Positions 18,332-27,951 of a DNA stretch of 64,000 bases are shown piece by piece. Made by a program: the position numbers and the translations under genes. Every line of letters starts with the position of its first letter. Within the stretch, counting starts at the first letter, position 1. The notes below the pieces were generated by a model, which was not told where the DNA came from, ran no database searches, and was given only the letters and a program-made list of their open reading frames with translations. The stretch is from the NCBI RefSeq assembly GCF_014698115.1, contig NZ_JACJSJ010000016.1, positions 59,802 through 123,801 on the forward strand, in the 5' to 3' direction. This stretch comes from Nostoc sp. FACHB-973. GTDB lineage: Bacteria; Cyanobacteriota; Cyanobacteriia; Cyanobacteriales; Nostocaceae.

Positions 18332-21300
18332 TTATCCCTGCCGTATTGGTATCTCAATTATGAAATCAGTTCCTTCTCCTGGAAGAGAACGACAAGTTAA
18401 CTGACCTTTGTGTTTGTCCACAACAATTTGATAACTAATTGACAACCCCAACCCCATACCATTTCCTACCGATTTAGTGGTAAAGAACGGGTCAAAGATT
18501 TTTTGTTGCACCTGGGTAGTCATCCCACAACCGTTATCACAAATCTGAATCATCACTGTATTAGAATTTGTCAGTTTAGTAACGATGCGAATTTGTCCCT
18601 GAAATTGGGTCAGCGAACCTCCTCTTAGACATCGCTGCAACCCTCCTGTGTGACTTATCTCTTTGTCTAGCCATGACATAGGCGCTTCGTCTTCCCCCAG
18701 GGTATGACTAATGACAAATGACTCTTCCAAAGCATCGATCGCATTATTTAAAATATTCATAAACACCTGATTAAGTTGACCTGCATAACAAGTAACTTCT
18801 GGTAGATGTCCGTATTCTTTGATGACTTCAATTTCAGAGTGTCCGCTCTTTTCTTTGAGTCGGTGCTGTAAAAGCATCAAGGTGCTATCAATGCCTTCAT
18901 GAATATTTACAGGCTTCATTTCGGATTCATCTAAGCGGGAGAAATTCCGTAAGCCCAAAATAATATTTCTAATGCGCGAACTTCCAAGCTTCATAGAATC
19001 AAGGATTTTTGGTAAATCATCTACTATAAAATCGAGGTCAAGTCTTTCATTTTTTTCATTAATTAAACTAGAAGGATTTGAGCATTCCTGTTGATAAGTA
19101 ATGATTAAATCTAGCAAGCCTTGGACATACTCATTCACATGAGTAATATTTCCATGAATAAAGTTAATCGGATTATTAATTTCATGTGCTATGCCTGCCA
19201 CCATTTGTCCTAGTGAAGACATTTTTTCACTTTGAATTAATTGAGTTTGGGTACTGTGCAATTCTTGTAGTGCTTTTTGCAAACAGTGATTTCTATCGTT
19301 CAATTCTTGAGTTCTCTCATTGACTTTATCCTCTAGAGTCTGGCTATATTTTTCTAATTTATTTTTAGCTTGTGCTAAGTTTTTATAGAGGATCGCATTC
19401 TCCAAAGAGATTGCTGCTTGAGTGCTTAGGAGATTGAGAATTCCAATGCGATCGCGCGTAAATGCTGCCATTGCTAAATTGTTTTCTAGATAAAGAATAC
19501 CCAGCAAATTACCTTGATTAACAATCGGAATACACAAGAGGCTTTTGGGTTGCTCTTGAACAATGTAGGAATCATTTACTAGAAAGTTAACAGTCTGTGC
19601 ATTATCGCTGACAAAGATTTCCCTTGTACGTTTGACGTAATTAATCAAAGTAATAGGAACATCGGAACTGGAATCTAAATCAATTGATGGAAACTGTGTG
19701 GCAATACTCCCAAATGTTGAACTGAAACCGACTGCTGCGACGATTAAGTTCAATTCATTACCTTCACTCAAAATCATAGCGCACTTAGAAGCTCCTGCAT
19801 TCTCAATCACAACTTTTATTAATGCAGAAAGCAGTTGCTCCATCTCAATTTTCCCAGAGATTGCTTGAGAGGCTTTAATCACAGATGCCAAATCTAGCAT
19901 ATCTGAAATGCTAGTACTCAGAATAGTTTCATTATTACTAGAAATCGAATGTGATATACGTATAGAAGCAGTACTATTATCATTAATATGGATGTTAAGT
20001 TTTTCTTGCTGGATAATCGGAGCAAGTAATTGAGAATAGCGTTTTTGCAAATCTTCAACTTTAGCTAATGCTCCCCACTTCACATAGCTATAATAGGCAT
20101 CAGTCAAGTAAGTTTGGGCAATCTTTTGTTTATTGATTTCTAAGTAAAACTTAGCCGCAAGTTCGCCAGCCAGAGCTTCTTCATTAATATATCCATATTC
20201 TTTAGCATAGCTAATAGCTTGGTCATAATCATCCATTGCTTCAAGATATTGACCAAGGACTCGATGTCGTTCTGCCTCTACTAAATAAAATTTATGTAAA
20301 TAATTCATTGGGGCATAATGTGCCCACTGCTTCATATTTTCCTGATTAGCAGCTACCTTTTCGAGGTTTTCTTTTTGTTCACTTTCTCCAATATTAGGAT
20401 ATACAGCTAATCTAGCTAGTGAATCGTAAAAATGGAAAAGAGGAACAACTAGTTGTCCTATGCCACCACCTAAAAATTTCTCTGCTAAAATGGCATTTTC
20501 TACTGCTTGAGAATATTCTTGAAATAAATAGCATAGATGTAATTTACCCAAATAAAAGTATAAAAGACCTACTCCATCTTGAGCTTCTAAATGAATAGGC
20601 AGCATTTTGTTTTCATCATAAGCTATACCAATTAAACAAGATGGATTTTCCGTGTTTTCAAGTAAATTTAAGACAATCTGCCTATAAATATTACTCCAAT
20701 TCAAAGGTCTTTCTTGTTTGATTTGACTAATGGCATGATTGTAATTATCCATCTCTTTTTCTAGCTCAGTCAATTCTTTACCGATGAAATATGAAAAGCT
20801 AGAATAATACATTAAACAATAAGCTGCAAATTCTAAATCACCCGTTTCTAATCCGGCAGAGTAAGATTCAAGCAAAGGTTTCAAGGTTTCTCTAACATGT
20901 TTATGCCAAATCTCGATGAGAGAATAAAATCCTTGCATAACTCTGGCTTTGATCTCTTTAGCACCAGATTGAGCCAATAAATTTAAAGCTAGCCTGCCAA
21001 ATTGATAACCAGATTCAAAATCTTTGATTACTCCACAAAGCATTACTCCATAGACAACATAAGCATAAGCAGACAAGGAAGCATTACCATATTTTATTGA
21101 TAAATTTATTTGCTTAAGACAAATAAGTAAGAACAATTCGGCAGCAACTTGATAAGCAACCGGAGCAGTACTAGATAAAATACGCATAGCTGCTAATAGT
21201 TGAGGCTGCTTCATCTCTGGGAGATTAATTAACTCCTCAATGCGCTTTCCAGCTAGATTAGATGTTATTTCTGTCATAGCTAGTTGCACATCAAGCTCGT

Positions 21301-24103
21301 TTGGGCGATCGGGAAATTCCACCCCCAATAATTTCAAAAAGCTTAGGGAAGTATTGACAGATGCTAATGCTTTATTTTGCGCTCCATCAGCTTGAATTTT
21401 GATTTCATAAACTTTTACTTTTTCCAGTAATGTTTTTGCTTGTGCTAATACTACTTCTATTAATTCCTCCATTTTTTCAAAGTTACCACTGAGGTATGCA
21501 GCCTCCGCTGCTGTTTCATACAAAGCAATACTTATCTCATATTTTGTCTGCCAACTATCATTGGATAGTAGTTCTATACCAGTAGTTAAATACTTAGTTG
21601 CGGCGAGATAAGCAGTCGAGGCTATAGCTTTACGTCCAGCAACTAAATTCATCTGAGCTAATTCATCACGTTGAGTCCGAACTGTGATAATTTCAACTGC
21701 AATATTAAACTGATTCACTAACTGAAAAATCTTTTCTTCCCGTTCTACAACTGAGGTATTTTTTAATAAAAGTTGCCCAATACGCAAGTGAATCTGCTTT
21801 TTTTGGTCTTCGGGAATGAGAGAATAAGCAGCTTGCTGCACTCTATCATGTATAAATTTGTATCGAGGGCACAGAGAATTATTCAGTGGTAAGTTTTGTG
21901 GTTTTTGGCTGTCAAAAACTTCCCCTGAAACATTGCCATTTTGAAATAACTTATAAGCTTCAGTTTGAGGTAAAACTAGCCCTTCATATAAAGCTTTCCA
22001 GATTTCAGATGCTGTATCTACCGCAGATTTTTCATTAATTATCGCCAAAGACTTCAAGTCAAATTCATTACCAATACAAGCTGCAAATTTTAAAACATCT
22101 TGGGTCATTTTGGGCAATTTCTCTATTTGAAGTGCCATAAATTCCACGACATCATCTGTAAGAGCTAATACTTGCAAGTCGGCTATATTATATTGCCAAC
22201 AGCCAACGCTATAGTTAAATTTAATAATATTATCTTTATGTAAAGACTTCAAAAATTGAATAGTAAAGAATGGATTACCTTTAGTTTTAGCAAAAACCAT
22301 TTGTGTCAAAGAAATAGCTATATTTTCTTGACAAACTAGAGTATCAGCAATCAAATAATTTAAATTACTTTGATTTAATGATTTTAAATTAATATAATTA
22401 ATAGATGTTCCTGATTTTTCAATCTCCTGTATTGTCAAATAAAGTGGGTGTGCTTGAGAAACTTCATTATCCCGATATGCACCAATCAACAATAAACTAC
22501 CTTGATTATCATCGATATTCTGTGTCCGATCAATTTCCCAAGATTCTCCATCAAAGCTGGGAATCCAGAGGTTTTCTTGACTTTCAATAGCAGATAAGAG
22601 AGATTTCTTATTGACTGTATTAGCTTCCTGAGTCATTAATCCTTGAATCAATTTCAAAGATGTTGTGTCTGCCCATTGCAAATCATCTAGAAAGATGACT
22701 AAAGGATGTTCTTTGCTGATGAATACCTGAATAAATCTTTTAAATAATAAATTGAAGCGATTCTGGGCAGCATTACCAGAGAGTTCAGCAAACTTTGGTT
22801 GTTTGCCAATAATTTGCTCTAATGCAGGAATCACATCACTAATTACCTGAGCTTGTTCACCCAGTGCTGAAATAATTTTGATTTTCCACTGTTGAATTTG
22901 AGCTTCAGTTTCTATCAATATTTGCCCGATTAAATCACTAAAAGCTTGTACTAATGCTGACAAAGGAATCTCTCGTTGAAACTGGTCAAATTTACCTTTA
23001 ATGAAGTAACTACGTTGTCGGACAATGGGTTTATGAACTTCGTTAACTACCGCAGTTTTGCCAATACCAGAGAAACCTGCAACCAAGACCATTTCCGTTC
23101 TCCCCTGCGTCACACGGTCAAAAGCTGCAAGAAGGTTTGCTACTTCTGGTTCACGACCATAAAGTTTTTCAGGAATCAGAAAACGGTCTGAAATATCTCT
23201 ATTTGCTAACTGAAAAGGTGGAATATTGCCAGTTTCTTCCAAGTGCTTATAGCACATCTGTAAATCATGCTTAAGTCCGTAGGCACTTTGATAGCGGTCT
23301 TCAGCATTTTTGGACATTAATTTCATTACAATGTCACAAAGGACTTGGGGAATCTCTTGATTTGTAAATTTTGAATTTTGAATTTTGATTTTGTCTGGTT
23401 GTTTGGCAATATGAGAGTGGACTAACTCCATTGGGTCATTACTAGTGAAGGGTAGTTGTCCGGTGAGAAGCTCAAAAAATGTAACTCCCAGGGAATAGAA
23501 ATCGCTACGGTAATCAATACCACGATTCATTCTTCCAGTTTGCTCTGGGGAAATATAAGCTAATGTTCCTTCTAGGACGTTAGGATTAGTAAGGAATTGA
23601 ATTTCTCTTGGTAATAGGGTAGCGATACTGAAGTCAATAAGTTTGACTTCGAGAGTGCTAGGATTAATCAGGATATTGGCTGGTTTAATGTCTTTGTGGA
23701 TAATGCGATCGCGATGCAGTTGCTCTAGGGTAGATACTATTTGTATGGCGATGTGGAAAAACTCCCCTAAGCTCAAAATATCTTTTTCTTTCCTCTTTCC
23801 CCAATCTTTGAGTGATAGTCCGCTAAAGTCCTCCATCACCAAGGCATAGGCGTTACGGTAATTTTCTAAGGTTAGAGGTTTAACTATCCCCTTCAAATTA
23901 AGGTTTTTAGTGATTGTATATTGATTCCGGAATTGGGCAATTTCATGGATGGTAGGATACTCATTCCGCATCACTTTGATGACTACTGTTTTTTGGTCTT
24001 GTTTTCTGATAGCTCGATAAACTAAGGTTTTAATACCTGAATAAATTTGCTCTGTGATGTGATATCCAGAAAGCGGGAGTATATCATTGGATAATACTAA
24101 CAT
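18332..24103 (-). CDS. Giant hybrid Ser/Thr kinase - AAA ATPase - GAF - histidine kinase
   Basis: 1,923 residues. Residues about 10-280 are a eukaryotic-type Ser/Thr kinase (Lys in VVIKVM; catalytic loop HKDIKPANIL; DFS in place of DFG in KLIDFSIA). About 315-600 is an AAA-type ATPase with Walker A GFSGIGKT and acidic Walker B (VIFLDDLQWAD). About 750-1350 is a long helical repeat region of TPR type. About 1415-1570 is a GAF domain. A coiled coil leads to HisKA (AHEINNPINFIHGN, about 1637) and HATPase_c (NILNNAIDALEE; GMGLGLSIS). This architecture matches the HstK-type multikinases of Anabaena. It carries an unusual 40-residue insert at about 1793-1832. It has no adjacent regulator; the signal is unknown. 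Confidence 0.93.
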   Translation of the reverse strand: MLVLSNDILPLSGYHITEQIYSGIKTLVYRAIRKQDQKTVVIKVMRNEYPTIHEIAQFRNQYTITKNLNLKGIVKPLTLENYRNAYALVMEDFSGLSLKDWGKRKEKDILSLGEFFHIAIQIVSTLEQLHRDRIIHKDIKPANILINPSTLEVKLIDFSIATLLPREIQFLTNPNVLEGTLAYISPEQTGRMNRGIDYRSDFYSLGVTFFELLTGQLPFTSNDPMELVHSHIAKQPDKIKIQNSKFTNQEIPQVLCDIVMKLMSKNAEDRYQSAYGLKHDLQMCYKHLEETGNIPPFQLANRDISDRFLIPEKLYGREPEVANLLAAFDRVTQGRTEMVLVAGFSGIGKTAVVNEVHKPIVRQRSYFIKGKFDQFQREIPLSALVQAFSDLIGQILIETEAQIQQWKIKIISALGEQAQVISDVIPALEQIIGKQPKFAELSGNAAQNRFNLLFKRFIQVFISKEHPLVIFLDDLQWADTTSLKLIQGLMTQEANTVNKKSLLSAIESQENLWIPSFDGESWEIDRTQNIDDNQGSLLLIGAYRDNEVSQAHPLYLTIQEIEKSGTSINYINLKSLNQSNLNYLIADTLVCQENIAISLTQMVFAKTKGNPFFTIQFLKSLHKDNIIKFNYSVGCWQYNIADLQVLALTDDVVEFMALQIEKLPKMTQDVLKFAACIGNEFDLKSLAIINEKSAVDTASEIWKALYEGLVLPQTEAYKLFQNGNVSGEVFDSQKPQNLPLNNSLCPRYKFIHDRVQQAAYSLIPEDQKKQIHLRIGQLLLKNTSVVEREEKIFQLVNQFNIAVEIITVRTQRDELAQMNLVAGRKAIASTAYLAATKYLTTGIELLSNDSWQTKYEISIALYETAAEAAYLSGNFEKMEELIEVVLAQAKTLLEKVKVYEIKIQADGAQNKALASVNTSLSFLKLLGVEFPDRPNELDVQLAMTEITSNLAGKRIEELINLPEMKQPQLLAAMRILSSTAPVAYQVAAELFLLICLKQINLSIKYGNASLSAYAYVVYGVMLCGVIKDFESGYQFGRLALNLLAQSGAKEIKARVMQGFYSLIEIWHKHVRETLKPLLESYSAGLETGDLEFAAYCLMYYSSFSYFIGKELTELEKEMDNYNHAISQIKQERPLNWSNIYRQIVLNLLENTENPSCLIGIAYDENKMLPIHLEAQDGVGLLYFYLGKLHLCYLFQEYSQAVENAILAEKFLGGGIGQLVVPLFHFYDSLARLAVYPNIGESEQKENLEKVAANQENMKQWAHYAPMNYLHKFYLVEAERHRVLGQYLEAMDDYDQAISYAKEYGYINEEALAGELAAKFYLEINKQKIAQTYLTDAYYSYVKWGALAKVEDLQKRYSQLLAPIIQQEKLNIHINDNSTASIRISHSISSNNETILSTSISDMLDLASVIKASQAISGKIEMEQLLSALIKVVIENAGASKCAMILSEGNELNLIVAAVGFSSTFGSIATQFPSIDLDSSSDVPITLINYVKRTREIFVSDNAQTVNFLVNDSYIVQEQPKSLLCIPIVNQGNLLGILYLENNLAMAAFTRDRIGILNLLSTQAAISLENAILYKNLAQAKNKLEKYSQTLEDKVNERTQELNDRNHCLQKALQELHSTQTQLIQSEKMSSLGQMVAGIAHEINNPINFIHGNITHVNEYVQGLLDLIITYQQECSNPSSLINEKNERLDLDFIVDDLPKILDSMKLGSSRIRNIILGLRNFSRLDESEMKPVNIHEGIDSTLMLLQHRLKEKSGHSEIEVIKEYGHLPEVTCYAGQLNQVFMNILNNAIDALEESFVISHTLGEDEAPMSWLDKEISHTGGLQRCLRGGSLTQFQGQIRIVTKLTNSNTVMIQICDNGCGMTTQVQQKIFDPFFTTKSVGNGMGLGLSISYQIVVDKHKGQLTCRSLPGEGTDFIIEIPIRQG
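18607..18727. repeat. Repeat-derived in-frame insert in the HATPase domain
   Basis: The stretch encodes a Ser/Gly/Glu-rich segment directly after NAIDALEE. Its DNA includes TTGTCATTAGTCAT, a heptamer repeat also seen in spacers (for example near 46440), and GGTTGCAGCGATGTCTAAGA, similar to a dispersed Nostoc repeat. The typical kinase would pass straight to QIRIVTKL. Confidence 0.6.
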
Positions 24104-24292
24104 TGCAGTGTTATTTATAATATTGTGACTCAGCCTTAGTATTCCCCTTTACGTATTCTTAATATCAGTTTTTGTAGATATAGTTATGAGTTTGATCAAA
24201 AACTCAAGTATTTCTTTATCAGAGATTTTACTTAATTAAATGTAAATTTAAGTTAAAGTCTATGTATAAATTTCACCGCATAACCCAGTACC

Positions 24293-24397
24293 ATAGCGTT
24301 TCCCCACAAGCGTGAAGTACAACTGTAAAGGCACGGCAGTGCCGTGCCCTACACCTTGCGATATCATGTTGTACTGGATCTGAATGGGAACCGCTAT
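24293..24397. repeat. Short inverted-repeat element, family C
   Basis: 105 bp with ends ATAGCGTTTCCC and GGGAACCGCTAT, and a central palindrome GGCACGGCAGTGCCGTGCC. Other copies: 40614-40718 and, interrupted, 57723-58041. Confidence 0.8.
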
Positions 24398-24430
24398 ACT
24401 GATGCTAATTTGAAATAAAAATACGACAGA

Positions 24431-24458
24431 GTAGGGGCGTACAGCTGTACGCCCCTAC
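24431..24458. repeat. Perfect 28-bp palindrome
   Basis: GTAGGGGCGTACAG and its exact reverse complement, back to back. A 22-bp version recurs at 48190-48211, and a related one at the window end near 63871-63887. A REP-like dispersed palindrome. Confidence 0.85.
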
Positions 24459-24517
24459 AGACAATTAGTATGTTGCAAATATTTTTGAAAATAGTATGAT
24501 AATTTCCGCAGTAATAA

Positions 24518-24546
24518 AATTAGCGGGGCTTTGCGTCCCGCTAATT
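24518..24546 (-). terminator. Hairpin downstream of petJ
   Basis: A 10-bp perfect stem AATTAGCGGG / CCCGCTAATT with a 9-nt loop. On the minus strand it is followed by TTATTAC. It lies about 130 nt past the petJ stop, so it may end petJ transcription or be another dispersed palindrome. Confidence 0.45.
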
Positions 24547-24674
24547 ATTAATTTTTGAAATTACAGTAGTTTGCAACTAAATGAAGTACGGAACCTCAGA
24601 TTTCAAGCCAGATATGAAGACTCTTTTACTCCTGAATTCTGAGTTTTGAATTCTGAATTCTGAGCATTTCACTT

Positions 24675-25007
24675 CTACTTCCATTTATTTGCTTGTGAAA
24701 ACACATAAGCAGCAACATCTTCAATCTGGGTAGGCTTTAAACGTTTGCCAAAAGCAGGCATGGCAGCTTTACCGTTTGTAACTTGAGCAATAATCGCCTC
24801 TGCTGAGTACATGCCATACTTTTCCAACGCGTCCTTTTTCAGGCTTTTTTCTGCTTTCACTAAATTCTTGCCACCTGCATGACAAGAAGCACAATTAGCA
24901 CTAAATAATTTAGCTCCACTAGCAACATCTGCGGCTAAAGCTGGACTACTGAAGGCAAAGGTGAAGATTGCTATGCCTAACAGCATGACTGTAATAATTT
25001 TTTTCAT
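24675..25007 (-). CDS. petJ: Cytochrome c6 precursor
   Basis: 110 residues from the ATG at 25007, chosen because GAGGGAAC precedes it and because it opens with a proper signal peptide ([19 protein letters not shown], cleaved after PALA). The mature protein starts [14 protein letters not shown]; the heme-binding motif is CASCH and the Met axial ligand lies in AAMPAFGK. Length is normal. Family role: a lumenal electron carrier from the cytochrome b6f complex to photosystem I, used instead of plastocyanin, and to terminal oxidases. It is monocistronic. Confidence 0.95.
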   Translation of the reverse strand: MKKIITVMLLGIAIFTFAFSSPALAADVASGAKLFSANCASCHAGGKNLVKAEKSLKKDALEKYGMYSAEAIIAQVTNGKAAMPAFGKRLKPTQIEDVAAYVFSQANKWK

Positions 25008-25116
25008 TTCGTGTTCCCTCTGCAATAACGGCTGATTCGGTGGAATATCCTCCATAATTGTCAGTTGAGCCGCTGCCATAGTCAAATGACAAGCTGTCAA
25101 ACTTAGCCTTAAAAAA

Positions 25117-25160
25117 GAATTCAGAATTCAGAATTCAGAATTCAGAATTCAGAATTCAGA
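25117..25160. repeat. Tandem AATTCAG heptamers
   Basis: Six consecutive copies of the 7-bp unit AATTCAG. Shorter runs of the same unit lie near 1933, 24640, 43760, 47180 and 59680. A short tandem repeat class typical of Nostocales spacers. Confidence 0.9.
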
Positions 25161-25186
25161 TAACATACCCTACAATAATTTTATTT

Positions 25187-25678
25187 TTACACAGCGCCTA
25201 ACTTATTCAGTGCATCTTCTGTTACACGACAAATTCGCCAATCATCTAATATGGATGCTCCCATGCTACGGTAAAATTCTTGGGCTGATTCATTCCAATC
25301 CAACACACTCCATTCTAACCGTCCACAATTACGTTCTACGGCTATTTGGGCTACTTTAGTGAGGAGAGCTTTACCAATACCTTGCCTGCGATATTCTGGT
25401 AAAACAAATAAATCTTCTAAATAAATTCCTGGCTTGGTGAGAAATGTTGAATAATTATGAAAAAATAGGGCAAACCCAACAGCTTGACTGCCAGATTCTG
25501 CTAGTATTGCTTCTATATATCTGTGGGGACCAAATAAATGTTCCTTAAGCGCTAGAGCATTGCCGGTGACAGCGTGAGATAATTTTTCATACTCAGCAAG
25601 CCCTTCAATTAATTTAAACAGTACGCTGTAATCAGCTGGCTCGGCAAAACGCACAATCAAATTGCTATTCGCAGTCAT
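25187..25678 (-). CDS. GNAT-family N-acetyltransferase
   Basis: 163 residues from the ATG at 25678 (MTANSNLIVRFAEPAD); an ATG 15 nt upstream lies in a repeat of CCATAGT units and is less likely. The acetyl-CoA binding motif is clear: EDLFVLPEYRRQGIGKALL. The later LEWSVLDWNESAQEFYRSMG matches the SSAT-like (diamine/polyamine N-acetyltransferase) branch. The substrate is not known; polyamine or a thialysine-type amine is likely by family. It is an isolated gene between petJ and a sigma factor. Confidence 0.9.
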   Translation of the reverse strand: MTANSNLIVRFAEPADYSVLFKLIEGLAEYEKLSHAVTGNALALKEHLFGPHRYIEAILAESGSQAVGFALFFHNYSTFLTKPGIYLEDLFVLPEYRRQGIGKALLTKVAQIAVERNCGRLEWSVLDWNESAQEFYRSMGASILDDWRICRVTEDALNKLGAV

Positions 25679-25849
25679 TAGTCTATAGTCCATAGTTCAT
25701 AGTCCATAGTCTATAGTTAACTGTGCAATTTTTTTTGATTAATGACTAAAGAAAAGCCGAAAAAAGGTACAAAACACCCGGTTTTTTTGCAGTGGCGATC
25801 GCCCCCGCTCAAAAAATGTTTCGTGATGAGAGATAATGAGGTCAGGTAT

Positions 25850-25970
25850 CATACCAATTTGGGATTTTAAGTCGCACCTCTGGTGCGCTGGAAGCGCAAC
25901 TGCGATTTTGGATTAAATGTCTTTGCTAAAGACTATTCCAATAATCTCTATTTATCCTAACTTGGTATTA
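25850..25970. repeat. Short inverted-repeat element, family D
   Basis: About 121 bp with imperfect terminal inverted repeats (CATACCAATTTGGGAT and ATCCTAACTTGGTATTA). The interior has a GGTGCGCTGGAAGCGCAAC hairpin. It lies 24 nt past the sigma-factor stop. Confidence 0.6.
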
Positions 25971-25994
25971 GGTCTTAATTATCGGGTAAAATTG

Positions 25995-27167
25995 TTAGAT
26001 CAACCAACCTTTTAACCGTTTTGCTATGTGGGGACGCCGCAATTTTCGCATGGCTTTACTTTGAATTTGTCGCACCCGCTCACGCGAAAGATTGAACATA
26101 TTGCCAACTTCTTCCAAGGTACAGGGTTCGCTAGTTGTCAAGCCATAGCGTAAAGAAATTACGTCTTTCTCCCGTGGAGTTAACACGTCACCCAATACTT
26201 CCCAAATCTCCTGACGCATCATGTTTTCGTTCATTTTTGCTTCTGGAGATAGGTTATCTTCGTCTTCTAACAAATCCATCAATTCTGTATCTTCTTCTTT
26301 ACCAACACGGTGGTTGAGAGAAAGTGCTTGACGGCGTAATTGTTGTAGTTGACGTAGTTGTTGGACACTAATTTCTAAAGCTTCCGCCATTTCACCTTCG
26401 GAAGGATTACGACAGAGTTTTTGCTTGAGTTCTCGTTGTGCTTTTTTGAGTTTGTTAAGTTTTTCAACAATATGAATTGGTAGCCTGATTGTTCGCGCAT
26501 CATTAGCGATCGCTCTAGTAATCGCTTGTCTAATCCACCAATAGGCGTAAGTAGAAAACTTATATCCTTTATCCGGATCAAACTTTTCTGTAGCGCGATT
26601 TAAACCCATTGCTCCTTCCTGAATTAAATCCAGAAAAGGTACTCCCCGATTCAGGTATCGCTTCGCAATAGAAACTACTAATCTCAGATTCGAGCGAATC
26701 ATTTTACGTTTCGCTACTCTACCTTGATATAAGCGACTTTCTAATTGCTTTTCTGTCATTTCTAGCTCAGAAGCTACTTCTAACTTACTAGGTTCCTGTC
26801 CCAATTTTGACTGTAAAGTAGCTTGTAATTCCCTAATTTCTTCGAGAAACCTAACTCGCCGTGCTAACTCCACTTCTTCATCCGGTTTTAGCAGCGGATA
26901 ACGCGCCATTTCCTTAAAAAACGCGCCTACAGCATCATCATGTTCGGTCTTATTATATCCCGAAGGACGAGCCGCAGCCATTTCATCTCCATCCCGTTCC
27001 TCCGATTCCAAATTTTCTACTAAAATTGGAGGCTCTTCATCAGCTACTGCATCTAAATTCTCCAGTAATAGTTCTTCACTATCAGCAGTATTCTCCAGTA
27101 TTTCCATTTTTCCCAATTCAACAATATTCATAGTTTCCTTTAGGGATTGTTGCTTTGTTTGGTACAT
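25995..27167 (-). CDS. Group 2 RNA polymerase sigma-70 factor
   Basis: 390 residues. An acidic N-terminal part (about 1-70) is followed by region 1.2 (DDAVGAFFKEMARYPLL), region 2 (NLRLVVSIAKRYLNRG; FDPDKGYKFSTYAYWWIRQAITR), region 3 and region 4 with its helix-turn-helix (TLEEVGNMFNLSRERVRQIQ). Region 2 carries GAMGLNRATEKF rather than the principal-factor form, and the protein is short, so it is a non-essential group 2 factor (SigB/C/D/E type) rather than SigA. Which one is not clear. A second in-frame ATG lies at codon 13. It is divergent from priA across a 784-bp spacer. Confidence 0.92.
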   Translation of the reverse strand: MYQTKQQSLKETMNIVELGKMEILENTADSEELLLENLDAVADEEPPILVENLESEERDGDEMAAARPSGYNKTEHDDAVGAFFKEMARYPLLKPDEEVELARRVRFLEEIRELQATLQSKLGQEPSKLEVASELEMTEKQLESRLYQGRVAKRKMIRSNLRLVVSIAKRYLNRGVPFLDLIQEGAMGLNRATEKFDPDKGYKFSTYAYWWIRQAITRAIANDARTIRLPIHIVEKLNKLKKAQRELKQKLCRNPSEGEMAEALEISVQQLRQLQQLRRQALSLNHRVGKEEDTELMDLLEDEDNLSPEAKMNENMMRQEIWEVLGDVLTPREKDVISLRYGLTTSEPCTLEEVGNMFNLSRERVRQIQSKAMRKLRRPHIAKRLKGWLI

Positions 27168-27951
27168 AATTTAGTTACAGCTACTCGTTTGAGGCTTGGT
27201 AGTTTTCCCTAAGGGAAGAATGCACCCGTTTATATAGCCGAATACAAGCTTATGCTAATTTCTCTTCAGGAATAAAAATTGCTAGTACCTACTAAATAAG
27301 GGTTACAGTTAGATACAAGCTATAACGTAACTGGCCTTCGCACCCAACAAAACTTGCTTCTCAGGCTGACAACAGATATATTCTTCATTCTTTTCTTAAT
27401 TACCAAATATGTCAAACCCCCTCAAACTTTCTCAACTTAACAAATATAAAAATCTCAGCTAACTATCCAGATTTCTTAAATCTTCATATATCTTTCTAAA
27501 TATTTTTAATGTCTAGGTGCTGGAAGTCACTGGATAAAACGAAAACCTGGTGTTGGGGTTATGCATTCCCGAATGTAAGTTACCCTGATAATACAAATTA
27601 CAATGATGGCAGCTTAATTTCGGGATATTCTTATTTGTATAAAAGCATCTCATATGCATAAAGGGTTGAATATCTATCGATAGGCGGAAAAAGGCTACTC
27701 CCTATTTAGTAGATAGAGCAACTTTTGCAGCAATAGCCAAGATGCTTTTATTTGTATAGATAACCCCAGATATTTATTGCATGTAAAGTTGATACGAATT
27801 TGTCTAGTAGATTACATAAGAGGAAACTTATCAAGTATTATGAGGAATAACAGTATTGAGAAATACCATTTATGTCTAAGAAAGCAAAAAATTAGAGTTT
27901 AGTTATTCAGAAGCTAGGTGAGTAAAATATCTAACTATTAAGTCAGCGACT
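27168..27951. other. Long spacer between the sigma-factor gene and priA
   Basis: 784 bp without a gene. The part at 27520-27770 is less AT-rich and contains a widely spaced inverted pair, ATAAAAGCATCT (27637-27648) and AGATGCTTTTAT, about 90 bp apart, around GGAAAAAGGCTACTCCC. This could be a leader or small RNA, but none was identified. It must hold both promoters. Confidence 0.4.

Noticed and set aside
24431..24458. 28-bp palindrome considered as a terminator
   Set aside because: It has no T-run, no loop and recurs elsewhere in spacers, so it is better explained as a dispersed palindromic repeat.
25117..25160. Tandem repeats considered as a CRISPR array
   Set aside because: The units are 7 bp and directly adjacent, with no spacers; the same applies to the CCCCACT and GAGGGAGAT arrays and the 9-bp array at 63663.
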